From contig DATLUM010000056.1 in NCBI GenBank assembly GCA_035533095.1, positions 33,500-97,499 of the forward strand: a DNA stretch of 64,000 nucleotides. Direction: 5' to 3'. Below the pieces are notes generated by a model. The model ran no database searches. It saw only the letters and a program-made list of their open reading frames with translations, and had not been told where the DNA came from. Position numbers and translations under genes: made by a program. Shown piece by piece: positions 42,431 through 50,698 of the stretch; the first letter of the stretch is position 1, and every line of letters begins with the position of its first letter. The stretch comes from Acidimicrobiales bacterium (GTDB lineage: Bacteria > Actinomycetota > Acidimicrobiia > Acidimicrobiales > Palsa-688).

Positions 42431-45400
42431 CTACGAACAGCCGCTTGTGGTCCCGCATGACGGGCAGGCGTGGCAGCTGCCCGCCCGCTGCATCTGCACC
42501 CCGCACTGGAAGCAGTAAGGGGCGTCGGACTCGGCGACCACGGCCGATGCGGTCGGCGCCTCCGGCTCCTCGATCTGCGGACCGGCATCCAGAGGCGTGT
42601 TCTGAGTCACGGTCTCCTCGATGCCGGGGAGCGTCTGCTGGGTGCGTTCGGCAGTCGTCAACACACCCAGCTGTGCCCTCTCCTCGAGAGTCAGATAGTC
42701 CACGGCGAGCCGGCGGAAGATGTAGTCCACGAGCGATTGTGCGATCCGCAGGTCCGGGTCGTCGGTCATGCCGGCCGGCTCGAAGCGCATGTTGGTGTAC
42801 TTGCGGACGAACGTCTCCAAGGGCACCCCGTGCTGGAGGGAGATCGAGATCGCCACCGAGAACGCGTCCATGATGCCGGCGAGCGTCGACCCCTGCTTCG
42901 ACACCTTGATGAACACCTCGCCCGGGCGCCCGTCGTCGTACTCGCCGACGGTCACGTAACCCTCGCAGTCGGCCACCCGGAACTTGAATGTGCTCGACTT
43001 GCGCCTCCGAGGCAGGCGTTCCCGGATCGGCTGCTTGACGACGACGGTCTGTCGAGCAAGCGCCTTCTCCAGTTCGGCTACCTTGAGCGCCAGCTCGGCG
43101 TCGTGAACCTCGGCCGACGACGCATCCGGGTCCGTAACCGTCTTCTTGGCCGTCGCCAATGGCTGCGCCACCTTGCAGTTGTCGCGGTATATGGCAACGG
43201 CCTTGAGACCTAGCTGCCACGCCTCGATGTGCAGCTGCTCCACGTCCTCGACCGTCGCTTCCTCAGGCATGTTGACGGTCTTCGAGATCGCCCCGGAGAT
43301 GAACGGCTGGACGGCCCCCATCATCCGGACATGACCGCGGTAGTGGATGGTGTTGTCTCCCATCGAACAGGCGAACACCGGCATGTGCTCCGCGGAGATG
43401 TGTGGTGCTCCGAAGATCGACTTGTGCTCGTCGATGTATGCGACGATGTCGCCGATCTGGTCGTCGCTGTAGCCGAGACGGGTCAGCGCCCGGGGGACGG
43501 TCTGGTTGACGATCGACATGGTGCCGCCACCAACGAGCTTCTTCATCTTGACGAGCCCGAGGTCGGGTTCAATGCCGGTGGTGTCACAGTCCATGAGCAG
43601 GCCGATCGTGTTGTGGCTCACGAACCCGTTGGCGACATAAGTCACGTTCGCCGGAACGGAGATGTCGTAGGTGAACTCCTCGCCGGTCAGTTCGGCTGTC
43701 TCGACCCGGTCGTAGAAGAAGCCCAGAAGGTGGACGAGCTCCGGATCCCCGGTCCTCTCGAGCAGCTCTGTCGCCACTGTCCGGCTGACCGTCCCTCGTG
43801 CGTGCTCCAGGAGCAGAACCTTCCTCAGGCGGTCGTTGACCGGTGCGAGCCGGTCGATCACCTCACGGCTCAGGGGAATATGGTCACCCCTGCCTGCCTG
43901 GGTGCCCGATGAGATGAACACCCCCGCGTTCTTGCGTGCGCCTATGAAACCGATCTCACGGATCCAGCGCTCGTTGTACGAAAGGTTGAGCAGCCGCAGG
44001 TGGCCGATCGGGGCCTTGCCCCAGCTGTCGGTCCGCTCCCTGACGGCAAGTGTCGTGGGATAGCCGAGCGCTAGCAGCAGGGTCTGGCAGTCCCTGAGCA
44101 TCTGCAGGGACGTGTTCTTGAGGTTCGGGGAGCCCGCGCTGTTGTCACCGTCTGCCTCGAACAGTCCACGGAGAAACGCTCTGTAGACAGCGAGGTCGTT
44201 GGCGTGTAGGACAGCATTGGGAATATGCGCATGGTGGCCCTTTGCTTGTCCATTGGGGTTCGGGCGCTTGGCAAAGCCGCACGCCTCCCACCACATGGTG
44301 ACCCTGACGGAGTCAATGCGGACCTCCACGTAGCCCTTTTTGGCTGTCACCTGCGCTTCGAGACCGAAGCATGTCTTGGCCAGCTCACGAAGCCGATCGA
44401 TGACGTCTTGGTCACCCGCCGTCACACAGAACCGAAGCCCGCGGCTGTGCAGCGACCCGTCGCCCATGAAGTACCCGACCAGCTCGGCCAGGTCGGCGTT
44501 CATCTCTCGCGGCGCCCTGGCATGGTGCTCGCCAGTCCAGTAGGCGTCCGATAAGGGAGGAAGTGGCACGTGCTGGGGATCACCGACCAGCTGGTTGAGG
44601 GCCAGGGGAACCAGGTCGCCACCCGACAGCTCACCGAACCTCTTCCAGACCCATTCTCCGGACTCGCGGTCGACGACCTTGATCCGGTGCTGCGGGGTTC
44701 CCTGGATCCTGAAGCCGCGGCTGGTATCGACTGTTACGACCGAATCGAGGCCGTTGACGTAGAAGCGGGTCGCCTGCTGCGGCCCTTGGTCGGTGGCGAC
44801 CATGGCGTCGAGGTCCTGCCACTGCGCGCCCTCCGGGTCACCCAGGGAGCCGAGCCGCACCAGACCCCGGTCGGTCGCAACGAGAGTCCCCGGCACCAGG
44901 CAACCGGTCGGCGCCAGAACGCTCGCCTGGGAGTTGCGGACCCCGTACTGCTCCGCGATATCGACCGCGGTGTCCCAGGACTCCTGGGCAGCCGACAGAA
45001 GCTCCGGCGGGACCAGTTCCTCGTCGATATGGGCTGCCGCGTCTCGGTGCATCTTCAGCACGCCGATCATCGGGTCCCGGTTCTCCTGGTAGCCCGCGAA
45101 CGGCCCCATCCGGGCAGCGGTGCGGGCTGACGTCGCGTACGAGTGGCCCGTCAAGAGTGCCGTGATCGCCGCAGCCCACGCCCGGCCAGTGTCCGAGTCG
45201 TACGGAAGCCCCTGCGCCATCAGCAGGGCGCCGAGGTTGGCGTAGCCGATGCCGAGCTGGCGGAATCGCCTTGAGTTCTCGGCGATCTTCTCGGTCGGGT
45301 AGTCGGCGTTGCCGACGATGATCTCCTGAGCCGTGAACACGACCTCCGTAGCGGAGCGAAATCCCTCTACGTCGAAGGTTCCGTCCGCCTCGAGGAAGGT

Positions 45401-46519
45401 CAGCAGGTTGAGGCTCGCCAGGTTGCAGGCGGAATTATCGATGTGCATGTACTCCGAGCAGGGATTACTTGCGTTGATCCGTGCCGTGTTGGGGGCGGTG
45501 TGCCACCGGTTGATGGTGGTGTCGAACTGCATCCCCGGGTCGGCGCACTCCCACGCAGCCTTCGCGATCTGGCGGAAGAGATCCCGAGCGCGGACCGTTT
45601 CGAGGACCTCGCCTGTGGCGATGGCCCGCAGCTGCCAGTCCTCGTCGTCGAGAACCGCTTGCATGAATTCGTCAGTCACCCGGACCGAGTTGTTGGCGTT
45701 CTGGTACTGGATCGAGTGGCTGTCCTTGCCGTCGAGGTCCATGTCGAAGCCCGCGTCACGCAGAGCTCTCGCCTTGCGCTCCTCGATGGCCTTGCACCAG
45801 ATGAAGTCCTGGATGTCGGGGTGGGCGACATCGAGAATGACCATCTTCGCCGCACGGCGGGTCTTGCCACCCGACTTGATGGTGCCGGCAGAGGCATCAG
45901 CACCGCGCATGAAGCTGACCGGGCCCGAGGCCGTGCCGCCTCCCCTCAGGCCTTCCTTGGAGGAACGGATCTTGGACAGGTTGACGCCGGCACCGGATCC
46001 CCCCTTGAAGATGATCCCCTCCTCGGTGTACCAGTTGAGGATCGAGTCCATCGAGTCCTCGACGGCCAGGATGAAACACGCGGAGCCTTGTTGCGGCACG
46101 CCCTTGACGCCGATGTTGAACCACACCGGCGAGTTGAATGCCGCCTTCTGGTGGATGATCAGGTATTTGAGCTCGTCGGAGAACGTGTCCACCTCCGAGT
46201 CGTCGACGAAGTAGCCGTCCTTGCGGCCCCACGCGGTGATCGTGTCGACGACACGGTCCACGACCTGCTTCAGCGACCACTCGCGATCGGGCTCCCCGAG
46301 CGTGCCCCGGAAGTACTTCTGGGCGAGGATGTTGGTCGCGTTGAAGCTCCAGGTGGACGGGACCTCCACACCCAACTGCTCGAATGCGACAGCTCCCGTC
46401 GCAAAATTCGCGATGCGGGCGTCGCGCCGCTCCCAGACGACGGTGTCGTAGGGATCCTGACCGGCAGCGGTGAAGCTGCGGTGGATTCCGATGCCCATGC
46501 GCTCGGGGGCGATAGCCAT
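42431..46519 (-). CDS. nrdJ: Class II (adenosylcobalamin) ribonucleotide reductase with intein
   Basis: A 1362-residue precursor; without the intein at residues 540-970 the mature enzyme is 931 residues. NrdJ reduces ribonucleotides to deoxyribonucleotides using B12. The radical-site Cys354 is in NPCSEYMH, and the redox pair is Cys148 (QGSACFILA) and Cys365 (NSACNLASLNL). Also present are KGGSGAGVNLSKIRSS and QLGIGYANLGALLM. The C-terminus carries a Cys-rich ribbon (CFQCGVQ, CHACPSCGTTSGC) that likely relays electrons. The start ATG 46519 has a strong AGGAGG site. The region just upstream holds an NrdR-like palindrome. B12 use makes it oxygen-independent. Confidence 0.97.
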   Translation of the reverse strand: MAIAPERMGIGIHRSFTAAGQDPYDTVVWERRDARIANFATGAVAFEQLGVEVPSTWSFNATNILAQKYFRGTLGEPDREWSLKQVVDRVVDTITAWGRKDGYFVDDSEVDTFSDELKYLIIHQKAAFNSPVWFNIGVKGVPQQGSACFILAVEDSMDSILNWYTEEGIIFKGGSGAGVNLSKIRSSKEGLRGGGTASGPVSFMRGADASAGTIKSGGKTRRAAKMVILDVAHPDIQDFIWCKAIEERKARALRDAGFDMDLDGKDSHSIQYQNANNSVRVTDEFMQAVLDDEDWQLRAIATGEVLETVRARDLFRQIAKAAWECADPGMQFDTTINRWHTAPNTARINASNPCSEYMHIDNSACNLASLNLLTFLEADGTFDVEGFRSATEVVFTAQEIIVGNADYPTEKIAENSRRFRQLGIGYANLGALLMAQGLPYDSDTGRAWAAAITALLTGHSYATSARTAARMGPFAGYQENRDPMIGVLKMHRDAAAHIDEELVPPELLSAAQESWDTAVDIAEQYGVRNSQASVLAPTGCLVPGTLVATDRGLVRLGSLGDPEGAQWQDLDAMVATDQGPQQATRFYVNGLDSVVTVDTSRGFRIQGTPQHRIKVVDRESGEWVWKRFGELSGGDLVPLALNQLVGDPQHVPLPPLSDAYWTGEHHARAPREMNADLAELVGYFMGDGSLHSRGLRFCVTAGDQDVIDRLRELAKTCFGLEAQVTAKKGYVEVRIDSVRVTMWWEACGFAKRPNPNGQAKGHHAHIPNAVLHANDLAVYRAFLRGLFEADGDNSAGSPNLKNTSLQMLRDCQTLLLALGYPTTLAVRERTDSWGKAPIGHLRLLNLSYNERWIREIGFIGARKNAGVFISSGTQAGRGDHIPLSREVIDRLAPVNDRLRKVLLLEHARGTVSRTVATELLERTGDPELVHLLGFFYDRVETAELTGEEFTYDISVPANVTYVANGFVSHNTIGLLMDCDTTGIEPDLGLVKMKKLVGGGTMSIVNQTVPRALTRLGYSDDQIGDIVAYIDEHKSIFGAPHISAEHMPVFACSMGDNTIHYRGHVRMMGAVQPFISGAISKTVNMPEEATVEDVEQLHIEAWQLGLKAVAIYRDNCKVAQPLATAKKTVTDPDASSAEVHDAELALKVAELEKALARQTVVVKQPIRERLPRRRKSSTFKFRVADCEGYVTVGEYDDGRPGEVFIKVSKQGSTLAGIMDAFSVAISISLQHGVPLETFVRKYTNMRFEPAGMTDDPDLRIAQSLVDYIFRRLAVDYLTLEERAQLGVLTTAERTQQTLPGIEETVTQNTPLDAGPQIEEPEAPTASAVVAESDAPYCFQCGVQMQRAGSCHACPSCGTTSGCS
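43610..44902 (-). mobile_element. Intein with LAGLIDADG homing endonuclease in NrdJ
   Basis: Residues 540-970 of the NrdJ precursor (431 aa) are a protein intron. It begins with Cys540 (CLVPGTLVATDRG), has block B GTPQHRIKVVD, and ends VANGFVSHN before Thr971 as the splicing nucleophile on the C-extein. Removal rejoins LAPTG to TIGLLMDCDTTG, the conserved active-site segment of the reductase. The two LAGLIDADG helices are LAELVGYFMGDGSL (about 677-690) and FLRGLFEADGDNS (about 782-793), each with its acidic residue, so the homing nuclease looks intact. The insertion point is a known hot spot for reductase inteins. Confidence 0.96.
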
Positions 46520-46548
46520 GCCCGCTTACCTCCTGAAGAAGAACATTG

Positions 46549-46608
46549 ACCACAAGTTGTAGTGGTTGGACCCCCTCCCAGCGGTCCTCCCCCACAACAT
46601 GAGGAATG
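46549..46608 (-). promoter_or_regulatory. Putative NrdR boxes upstream of nrdJ
   Basis: ACCACAAGTTGTAGTGGT (46549-46566) is an 18-bp near-perfect palindrome ending in ACCAC/GTGGT arms, similar to NrdR operators. A degenerate second half-like copy (CCCACAACATGAGG, from 46591) is exactly 42 bp farther, four helical turns. NrdR represses reductase genes when dATP/ATP is bound. No nrdR gene is in the window, so assignment rests on motif and position. Confidence 0.55.
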
Positions 46609-46798
46609 AATTACATCACCGTAGTTCCATCGATGTCAATCGTCTGAGGCCCGCGAAAGTGCAGGTCAGAGGGCGCTCGCGAAGGTTTGCATTTCGGTTG
46701 CTCAACCCAGCGGTGCGCTCCACAGCCGACCCTAAGGCGGGCCCCCTGTGGAGCGGTAGAGGAACAAGCCTGTGGAACACTGGTGGATTGTCGAGTAC

Positions 46799-46807
46799 TT
46801 ATCCACA
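46799..46807 (+). promoter_or_regulatory. Perfect DnaA-type box TTATCCACA
   Basis: The 9-mer TTATCCACA matches the strict DnaA consensus. It lies in the nrdJ/glpK gap about 280 bp upstream of nrdJ. DnaA control of reductase genes is known in other bacteria. A single strict box is not evidence for an origin. Confidence 0.5.
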
Positions 46808-47021
46808 AGCCCTGTTGGTGCTGGTCGCGCTGGAAATCGTTGCTTGCGGAAACCCCCGAAAAAAATGGCCCGAAACCGTGTTAGATCTCCGTGCAGGGGG
46901 TAAGGTTTTCGGAGCGCCGCCGAAGCTGCCCCCTCGGCGGTCTACAACCCTGGCGCCGGCCCCCTCGTCCCCGCCCCTTCGACAGGGGGCCGCGCCGGGG
47001 AACTACTAGGTTCTCCCCTCC

Positions 47022-48506
47022 GTGGCAGTGGTCGTAGCGCTCGATGCAGGGACCACCGGTGTTCGGGCCATTGCCGTCGATGAACACGGCGTCTCGGTCG
47101 CGTCGGCTTACCGAGAGTTCCCCCAGTACTTCCCTCGGCCGGGATGGGTGGAGCACGACGCCGCGGAGATCTGGGCGGCGCAGGCGGCGACCATCGCCGA
47201 GCTGCTCGGGCAGATCAGCGAACCGGTCGCCGCGATCGGCATAACCAACCAGCGCGAGACCGTCGTCGTCTGGGACCGCCGCACCGGCAGGCCGCTCGCG
47301 CCCGCGGTCGTGTGGCAGGACCGGCGTACCGCTCGAGAATGCGAGCGGCTGCAGGAATCGGGTCACCTCCCCGCGGTGAGAGCGAAGACCGGGCTGGTGC
47401 TCGACCCCTACTTCTCGGCCACGAAGCTCGCCTGGTTGCTCCGCGAGACCGGCCTGGTGGGATCCCCAGACGTGGCGTTCGGAACCGTGGACAGCTGGCT
47501 GATCTGGTGCCTGACCGGAGGCCGGGTTCATGTCACCGACCACACCAACGCCTCGCGCACCTTGCTGTTCAACATCGACGAGCTCTGCTGGGACGAGGAG
47601 CTCTGCGAGCTCTTCGGCGTACCTCCCGCGGTGCTTCCCAGCCTGGCCCCGTCGAGCGCGCGCCTAGGCGTCACCTCCGCCGATGCGGTTCCCGGGCTGC
47701 CCGCCGGCATCCCGATCAGCGGTTGCGCCGGCGACCAGCAGGCCGCCCTCTTCGGACAGGCGTGCTTCGAGACCGGCATGACGAAGAACACCTACGGGAC
47801 CGGCAGCTTCGTGCTCATGAACGTCGGAGCCCACCGGCCACCCCCTGTCGAAGGTCTGCTCACGACGGTTGCCTGGACGCTGGGGGACCAAGCGGCCGTC
47901 ACCTACGCGCTCGAAGGTGCGATCTTCGTTACCGGCGCCGCGGTGCAGTGGTTGCGGGATCAGCTCGGCCTCATCCGCGAATCGGCCGAAGTCGGTCAGC
48001 TCGCCGGGTCGGTCGACGACTCCGGCGGCGCCTACCTCGTCCCCGCCTTCACTGGTCTCGGTAGTCCCTGGTGGGACCCCAAGGCCCGCGGGACGGTTGT
48101 CGGGATCACCCGCGGCGTGGGGCGCGCCCACCTCGCCCGGGCAGCTGTCGAGGCGATGGCGTACCAGACACGTGACGTGGTCGACTCGATGATCGCGGCC
48201 TCTTCGACCCCGCTCGCGGTGCTGCGGGCGGATGGAGGAGCGTCCGTCATGGACCTCCTGCTTCAACTGCAGGCTGACCTCACGGGCGTCCCGGTCGTCC
48301 GCGCGGCGGTAAACGAGACCACCGCCCTCGGCGCGGCTCTTCTCGCCGGCCTCGCCGAAGGGGTCTGGTCCTCCATCGAGGAGATCGCGCGTGTGTGGCG
48401 TTCCGACAAGACGTTCGTGCCGGCGGACAGCCAAACCGCAGAGCAGGCATACCAGGGGTGGCTGCGCGCCGTCGAGCGATCCAGGAGCTGGGCAACACTG
48501 GGTTAG
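47022..48506 (+). CDS. glpK: Glycerol kinase
   Basis: A 494-residue FGGY-family kinase. The N-terminal phosphate loop is ALDAGTTGVRAIAVDEHG, and glycerol-binding ITNQRETVVVWDRRTGRPLAPAVVWQDRRT is diagnostic for GlpK. Further motifs are PYFSATKLAWLL, GTVDSWLIWCLTGG, GCAGDQQAALFGQ, NTYGTGSFVLMN and the ATP-site GGASVMDLLLQLQADL. It makes glycerol-3-phosphate, which could feed the PlsC acyltransferase encoded at 49945. It starts at GTG 47022, divergent from nrdJ. Confidence 0.95.
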   Translation: MAVVVALDAGTTGVRAIAVDEHGVSVASAYREFPQYFPRPGWVEHDAAEIWAAQAATIAELLGQISEPVAAIGITNQRETVVVWDRRTGRPLAPAVVWQDRRTARECERLQESGHLPAVRAKTGLVLDPYFSATKLAWLLRETGLVGSPDVAFGTVDSWLIWCLTGGRVHVTDHTNASRTLLFNIDELCWDEELCELFGVPPAVLPSLAPSSARLGVTSADAVPGLPAGIPISGCAGDQQAALFGQACFETGMTKNTYGTGSFVLMNVGAHRPPPVEGLLTTVAWTLGDQAAVTYALEGAIFVTGAAVQWLRDQLGLIRESAEVGQLAGSVDDSGGAYLVPAFTGLGSPWWDPKARGTVVGITRGVGRAHLARAAVEAMAYQTRDVVDSMIAASSTPLAVLRADGGASVMDLLLQLQADLTGVPVVRAAVNETTALGAALLAGLAEGVWSSIEEIARVWRSDKTFVPADSQTAEQAYQGWLRAVERSRSWATLG

Positions 48507-48537
48507 ACACGCAAGTCGCCGCACCTAGGATCGGCGG

Positions 48538-49161
48538 GTGACTCACTTCGCGCAGGACGAGAGGCACCAGCTGTGCGAGCTGCTGCTGGAGGTCGGCCCC
48601 GACGCTCCGACGCTGTGCGACGGATGGAACACGCTGGATCTCGCTGCGCATCTCGTCGCGCGCGAACGACGCCCCGACTCGCTGCCTGGGAACGTCGTCG
48701 GACCGCTTGCCACCCACACCGAAAAGGTGCGCTTGAGCACGAGGGAGGGACGAGGGTGGGAGGAGTTGGTGTCGGTCTTGCGGTCGGGACCACCGGCGCC
48801 GCTGAAGCTCGTCGACGAGCCGTTCAACACGATCGAGTTCTTCGTACACCACGAGGACATACGGCGGGCATCGCCGGGGTGGGAACCTCGCAAGCTCCCA
48901 GACGAGATGAACGCGGCGCTCTGGGCCCGCCTGAAGGTGATCGGGCGTGTGCTGACTCGCAAGTCACAGGTCGGCGTAGCGATCGAAGCTTCCGGCTGCG
49001 GCCACGCGTCCCTCAAAGGCGGGAGCCCTCTTGTGACGATCCGCGGTATGCCGGGCGAACTGGCGCTGGTGACCTTCGGCCGCGGCGATCACGCCCGGGT
49101 CGAATACGACGGCGACGAACTATCGATCGAGCGCCTGAAGCACGCGGGGTTGGGTCTTTGA
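48538..49161 (+). CDS. DinB-like TIGR03085 family metal-binding protein
   Basis: A 207-residue actinobacterial protein of the mycothiol-dependent maleylpyruvate-isomerase/DinB four-helix type. The N-terminal signature LCDGWNTLDLAAHLVARERRPDSLPG supplies the first metal-binding His, and FFVHHEDIRRA another. The C-terminal half (VAIEASGCGHASLKGG and VTIRGMPGELALVTFGRG) is the SCP-2-like tail of TIGR03085. It may bind Zn2+ and a thiol cofactor; the substrate is unknown. It starts at GTG 48538, 31 bp after glpK, and is probably in the same transcript. Confidence 0.88.
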   Translation: MTHFAQDERHQLCELLLEVGPDAPTLCDGWNTLDLAAHLVARERRPDSLPGNVVGPLATHTEKVRLSTREGRGWEELVSVLRSGPPAPLKLVDEPFNTIEFFVHHEDIRRASPGWEPRKLPDEMNAALWARLKVIGRVLTRKSQVGVAIEASGCGHASLKGGSPLVTIRGMPGELALVTFGRGDHARVEYDGDELSIERLKHAGLGL

Positions 49162-49167
49162 GCTGAC

Positions 49168-49213
49168 GAGATTCGCAGAATTGCCTGAGCGATAGCGGCA
49201 CGAACCTCTTTAG
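49168..49213. terminator. Dispersed palindrome, long copy 6, between convergent genes
   Basis: GAGATTCG pairs with CGAACCTC (one mismatch), flanking TTGCCTGAGCGATAGCGGCA. It matches the reverse complement of the element at 33911-33954 at 22 of the first 24 positions and ends with the shared CTCTTTA. The convergent position (stops at 49161 and 49226) suggests a terminator role. Confidence 0.65.
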
Positions 49214-49225
49214 ACCGAAGACCTT

Positions 49226-49888
49226 TCATGAGGTAGGTATGGCCTTCGCCGAAAGTTCGACCCAGCGGCTGTCGGCGATCCGCGCCAGAGCATCCAGCTG
49301 CCGGCGCTCCTTGAAATGCCACGGACGGCCGCTGCGCCCGAGGACGATGGCACGACCCGACGATGTCATGCGCGCCCAGGCCACATCGTGGGCGCCGTTG
49401 CCGGAATCCGCCGCTGCCGGCGACGCTTCGCTGCCGACGAGGAACGCGCTCAACCACACCGCTTCTGGGGCCGGCCCGACGATGGCGTCGGGCTGGGTAG
49501 CGCCGGGCTCGACCACAGCTGCCCAGTCGGCTCGGAAAGCTCTCACAGCTGCCATCGCGAATCCGTCCAGCAACGACGAGACCCCGGCATGCGCCACCAG
49601 CTCCGCGGCGATCTCGAGCGCGTCGAGACGCGGATCGACCAGCTCGTCGTCCACTCGGCGGACGTCCTCCACGTCGACGCCGTCGACTTCGGCAACCTCC
49701 GATACAAGAAGGTCGACTAGTTCCGCGTCCGGAAGGTCGATCACCAGCTCGTCGATCGCCCTGCCCACTCCCCGCTCGAGGATCTCGATGCCCACGAGAT
49801 CGCCGCGTACCGCTCCTATCCGGCTCGCAACAGCGCCGAGCGCGCCGGGGCGGTCAGGGACCCACACCCGCAACACGTGAAGCACCAC
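49226..49888 (-). CDS. ACT-domain amino-acid-binding protein
   Basis: A 220-residue protein with an N-terminal ACT domain (LHVLRVWVPDRPGALGAVASRIGAVRGDLVGIEILERG and AIDELVIDLPDAEL). A second section follows (GVSSLLDGFAMAAVRAFRADWAAVVEPG to GRPWHFKERRQLDALARIAD) that looks GAF-like. ACT domains sense amino acids. It is last in a minus-strand series after PlsC and an aminotransferase, so it could report amino-acid status. No catalytic motif is present. Confidence 0.82.
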   Translation of the reverse strand: MVLHVLRVWVPDRPGALGAVASRIGAVRGDLVGIEILERGVGRAIDELVIDLPDAELVDLLVSEVAEVDGVDVEDVRRVDDELVDPRLDALEIAAELVAHAGVSSLLDGFAMAAVRAFRADWAAVVEPGATQPDAIVGPAPEAVWLSAFLVGSEASPAAADSGNGAHDVAWARMTSSGRAIVLGRSGRPWHFKERRQLDALARIADSRWVELSAKAIPTS

Positions 49889-49944
49889 TCCGGCACGCTA
49901 CCGCCGGATTGTGAACGCGTCGTTTCGGGGCTGGCACGCCGGCG

Positions 49945-50679
49945 TTACGACAGGAGTGGCGCCGCTCCCACCTCGTCTGCCGGGGGTTCTGGTGGGGACG
50001 GCTCGGCTTCGGAACCGGGCGCCGACAGCAGGCCGCGGTCTCGCTTCGCGTACACGTCGACGCGTTCCTGTCCAGAAAGGGACTGGATGGCGGACATGAT
50101 CTCGTTGGTGAAGTCGCGCAGGCCCGCTGAGTCACCGTCGTGACGCGGTGCCGCCCACCGCAACGGCTCCCCCATCCGCACCTCCACCCGCTTGAACGGG
50201 CGGAGAGTCTTCGCTCCTATCGGTTGCACCTCCGCAGTACCGAACTGCGCGACCGGCACGACGGGTGCGCCGCATTGCATCGCGAGCCGTGCAACACCCG
50301 TGTGCCCCTTGTAGAGCCGCCCGTCCGGGGAGCGGGTCCCCTCGGGATAGATGCCGAGCACGCCACCCGAGTTCAGCACCTCCGCTGCGGCGATGAGAGC
50401 CCGCTCCGACGCGGACCCGCCACCGCGCTTGAGCGGGATCATCCCCACCGCGCGGAAGAACCAAGCCGTCTTCCAGGTCTCGAAGTACTCGGCTTTCGCC
50501 ACGAATGTCACCCGCCGGCGCACCACGAGAGGCAGAAAGATGCTATCGATGAACGACTGGTGATTCGACGCCAGGATCACCGGGCCGTGCCTCGGAACGT
50601 TGTGGGTTCCGGAGGACTTCACCCGGAACAGAAGGCGGAGTAGCGGCGTGACGACGAACTTGATCGCCCAGTAGGCCAT
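49945..50679 (-). CDS. 1-acyl-sn-glycerol-3-phosphate acyltransferase (PlsC family)
   Basis: A 244-residue membrane-associated acyltransferase. The catalytic HX4D is in LASNHQSFIDSIF, and the substrate-binding motif is GVLGIYPEGTRSPDGRLYKGHTGVARLA. The N-terminus (WAIKFVVTPLLRLLFRV) is a membrane-insertion segment. It acylates lysophosphatidate with acyl-CoA or acyl-ACP to make phosphatidate. The C-terminal 30 residues are Pro/Glu-rich and disordered. ATG 50679 is used; TTG 50688 would add three residues. It lies 10-20 bp after the aminotransferase gene. Confidence 0.93.
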   Translation of the reverse strand: MAYWAIKFVVTPLLRLLFRVKSSGTHNVPRHGPVILASNHQSFIDSIFLPLVVRRRVTFVAKAEYFETWKTAWFFRAVGMIPLKRGGGSASERALIAAAEVLNSGGVLGIYPEGTRSPDGRLYKGHTGVARLAMQCGAPVVPVAQFGTAEVQPIGAKTLRPFKRVEVRMGEPLRWAAPRHDGDSAGLRDFTNEIMSAIQSLSGQERVDVYAKRDRGLLSAPGSEAEPSPPEPPADEVGAAPLLS

Positions 50680-50698
50680 GCTGGGCAACTTAGGTGAT

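Larger units (their letters stand above)
46520..47021. promoter_or_regulatory. 502-bp nrdJ/glpK divergent intergenic region
   Basis: This is the only gene-free stretch above 300 bp. The nrdJ side has the ribosome site and an 18-bp palindrome at 46549-46566. A perfect DnaA-type box lies at 46799-46807, flanked by TGTGGA-containing near matches at about 46747 and 46771. An A-run (46859-46865) and several GC-rich inverted repeats occupy the glpK side. No open frame here looks coding and no B12-riboswitch core was recognised. Confidence 0.6.

Noticed and set aside
46799..46807. Replication origin
   Set aside because: Only one strict DnaA box, no AT-rich unwinding region and no dnaA/dnaN/recF genes nearby.
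46520..47021. Cobalamin riboswitch upstream of the B12-dependent reductase
   Set aside because: No B12-box-like core was recognised on either strand; a covariance-model search would settle it.
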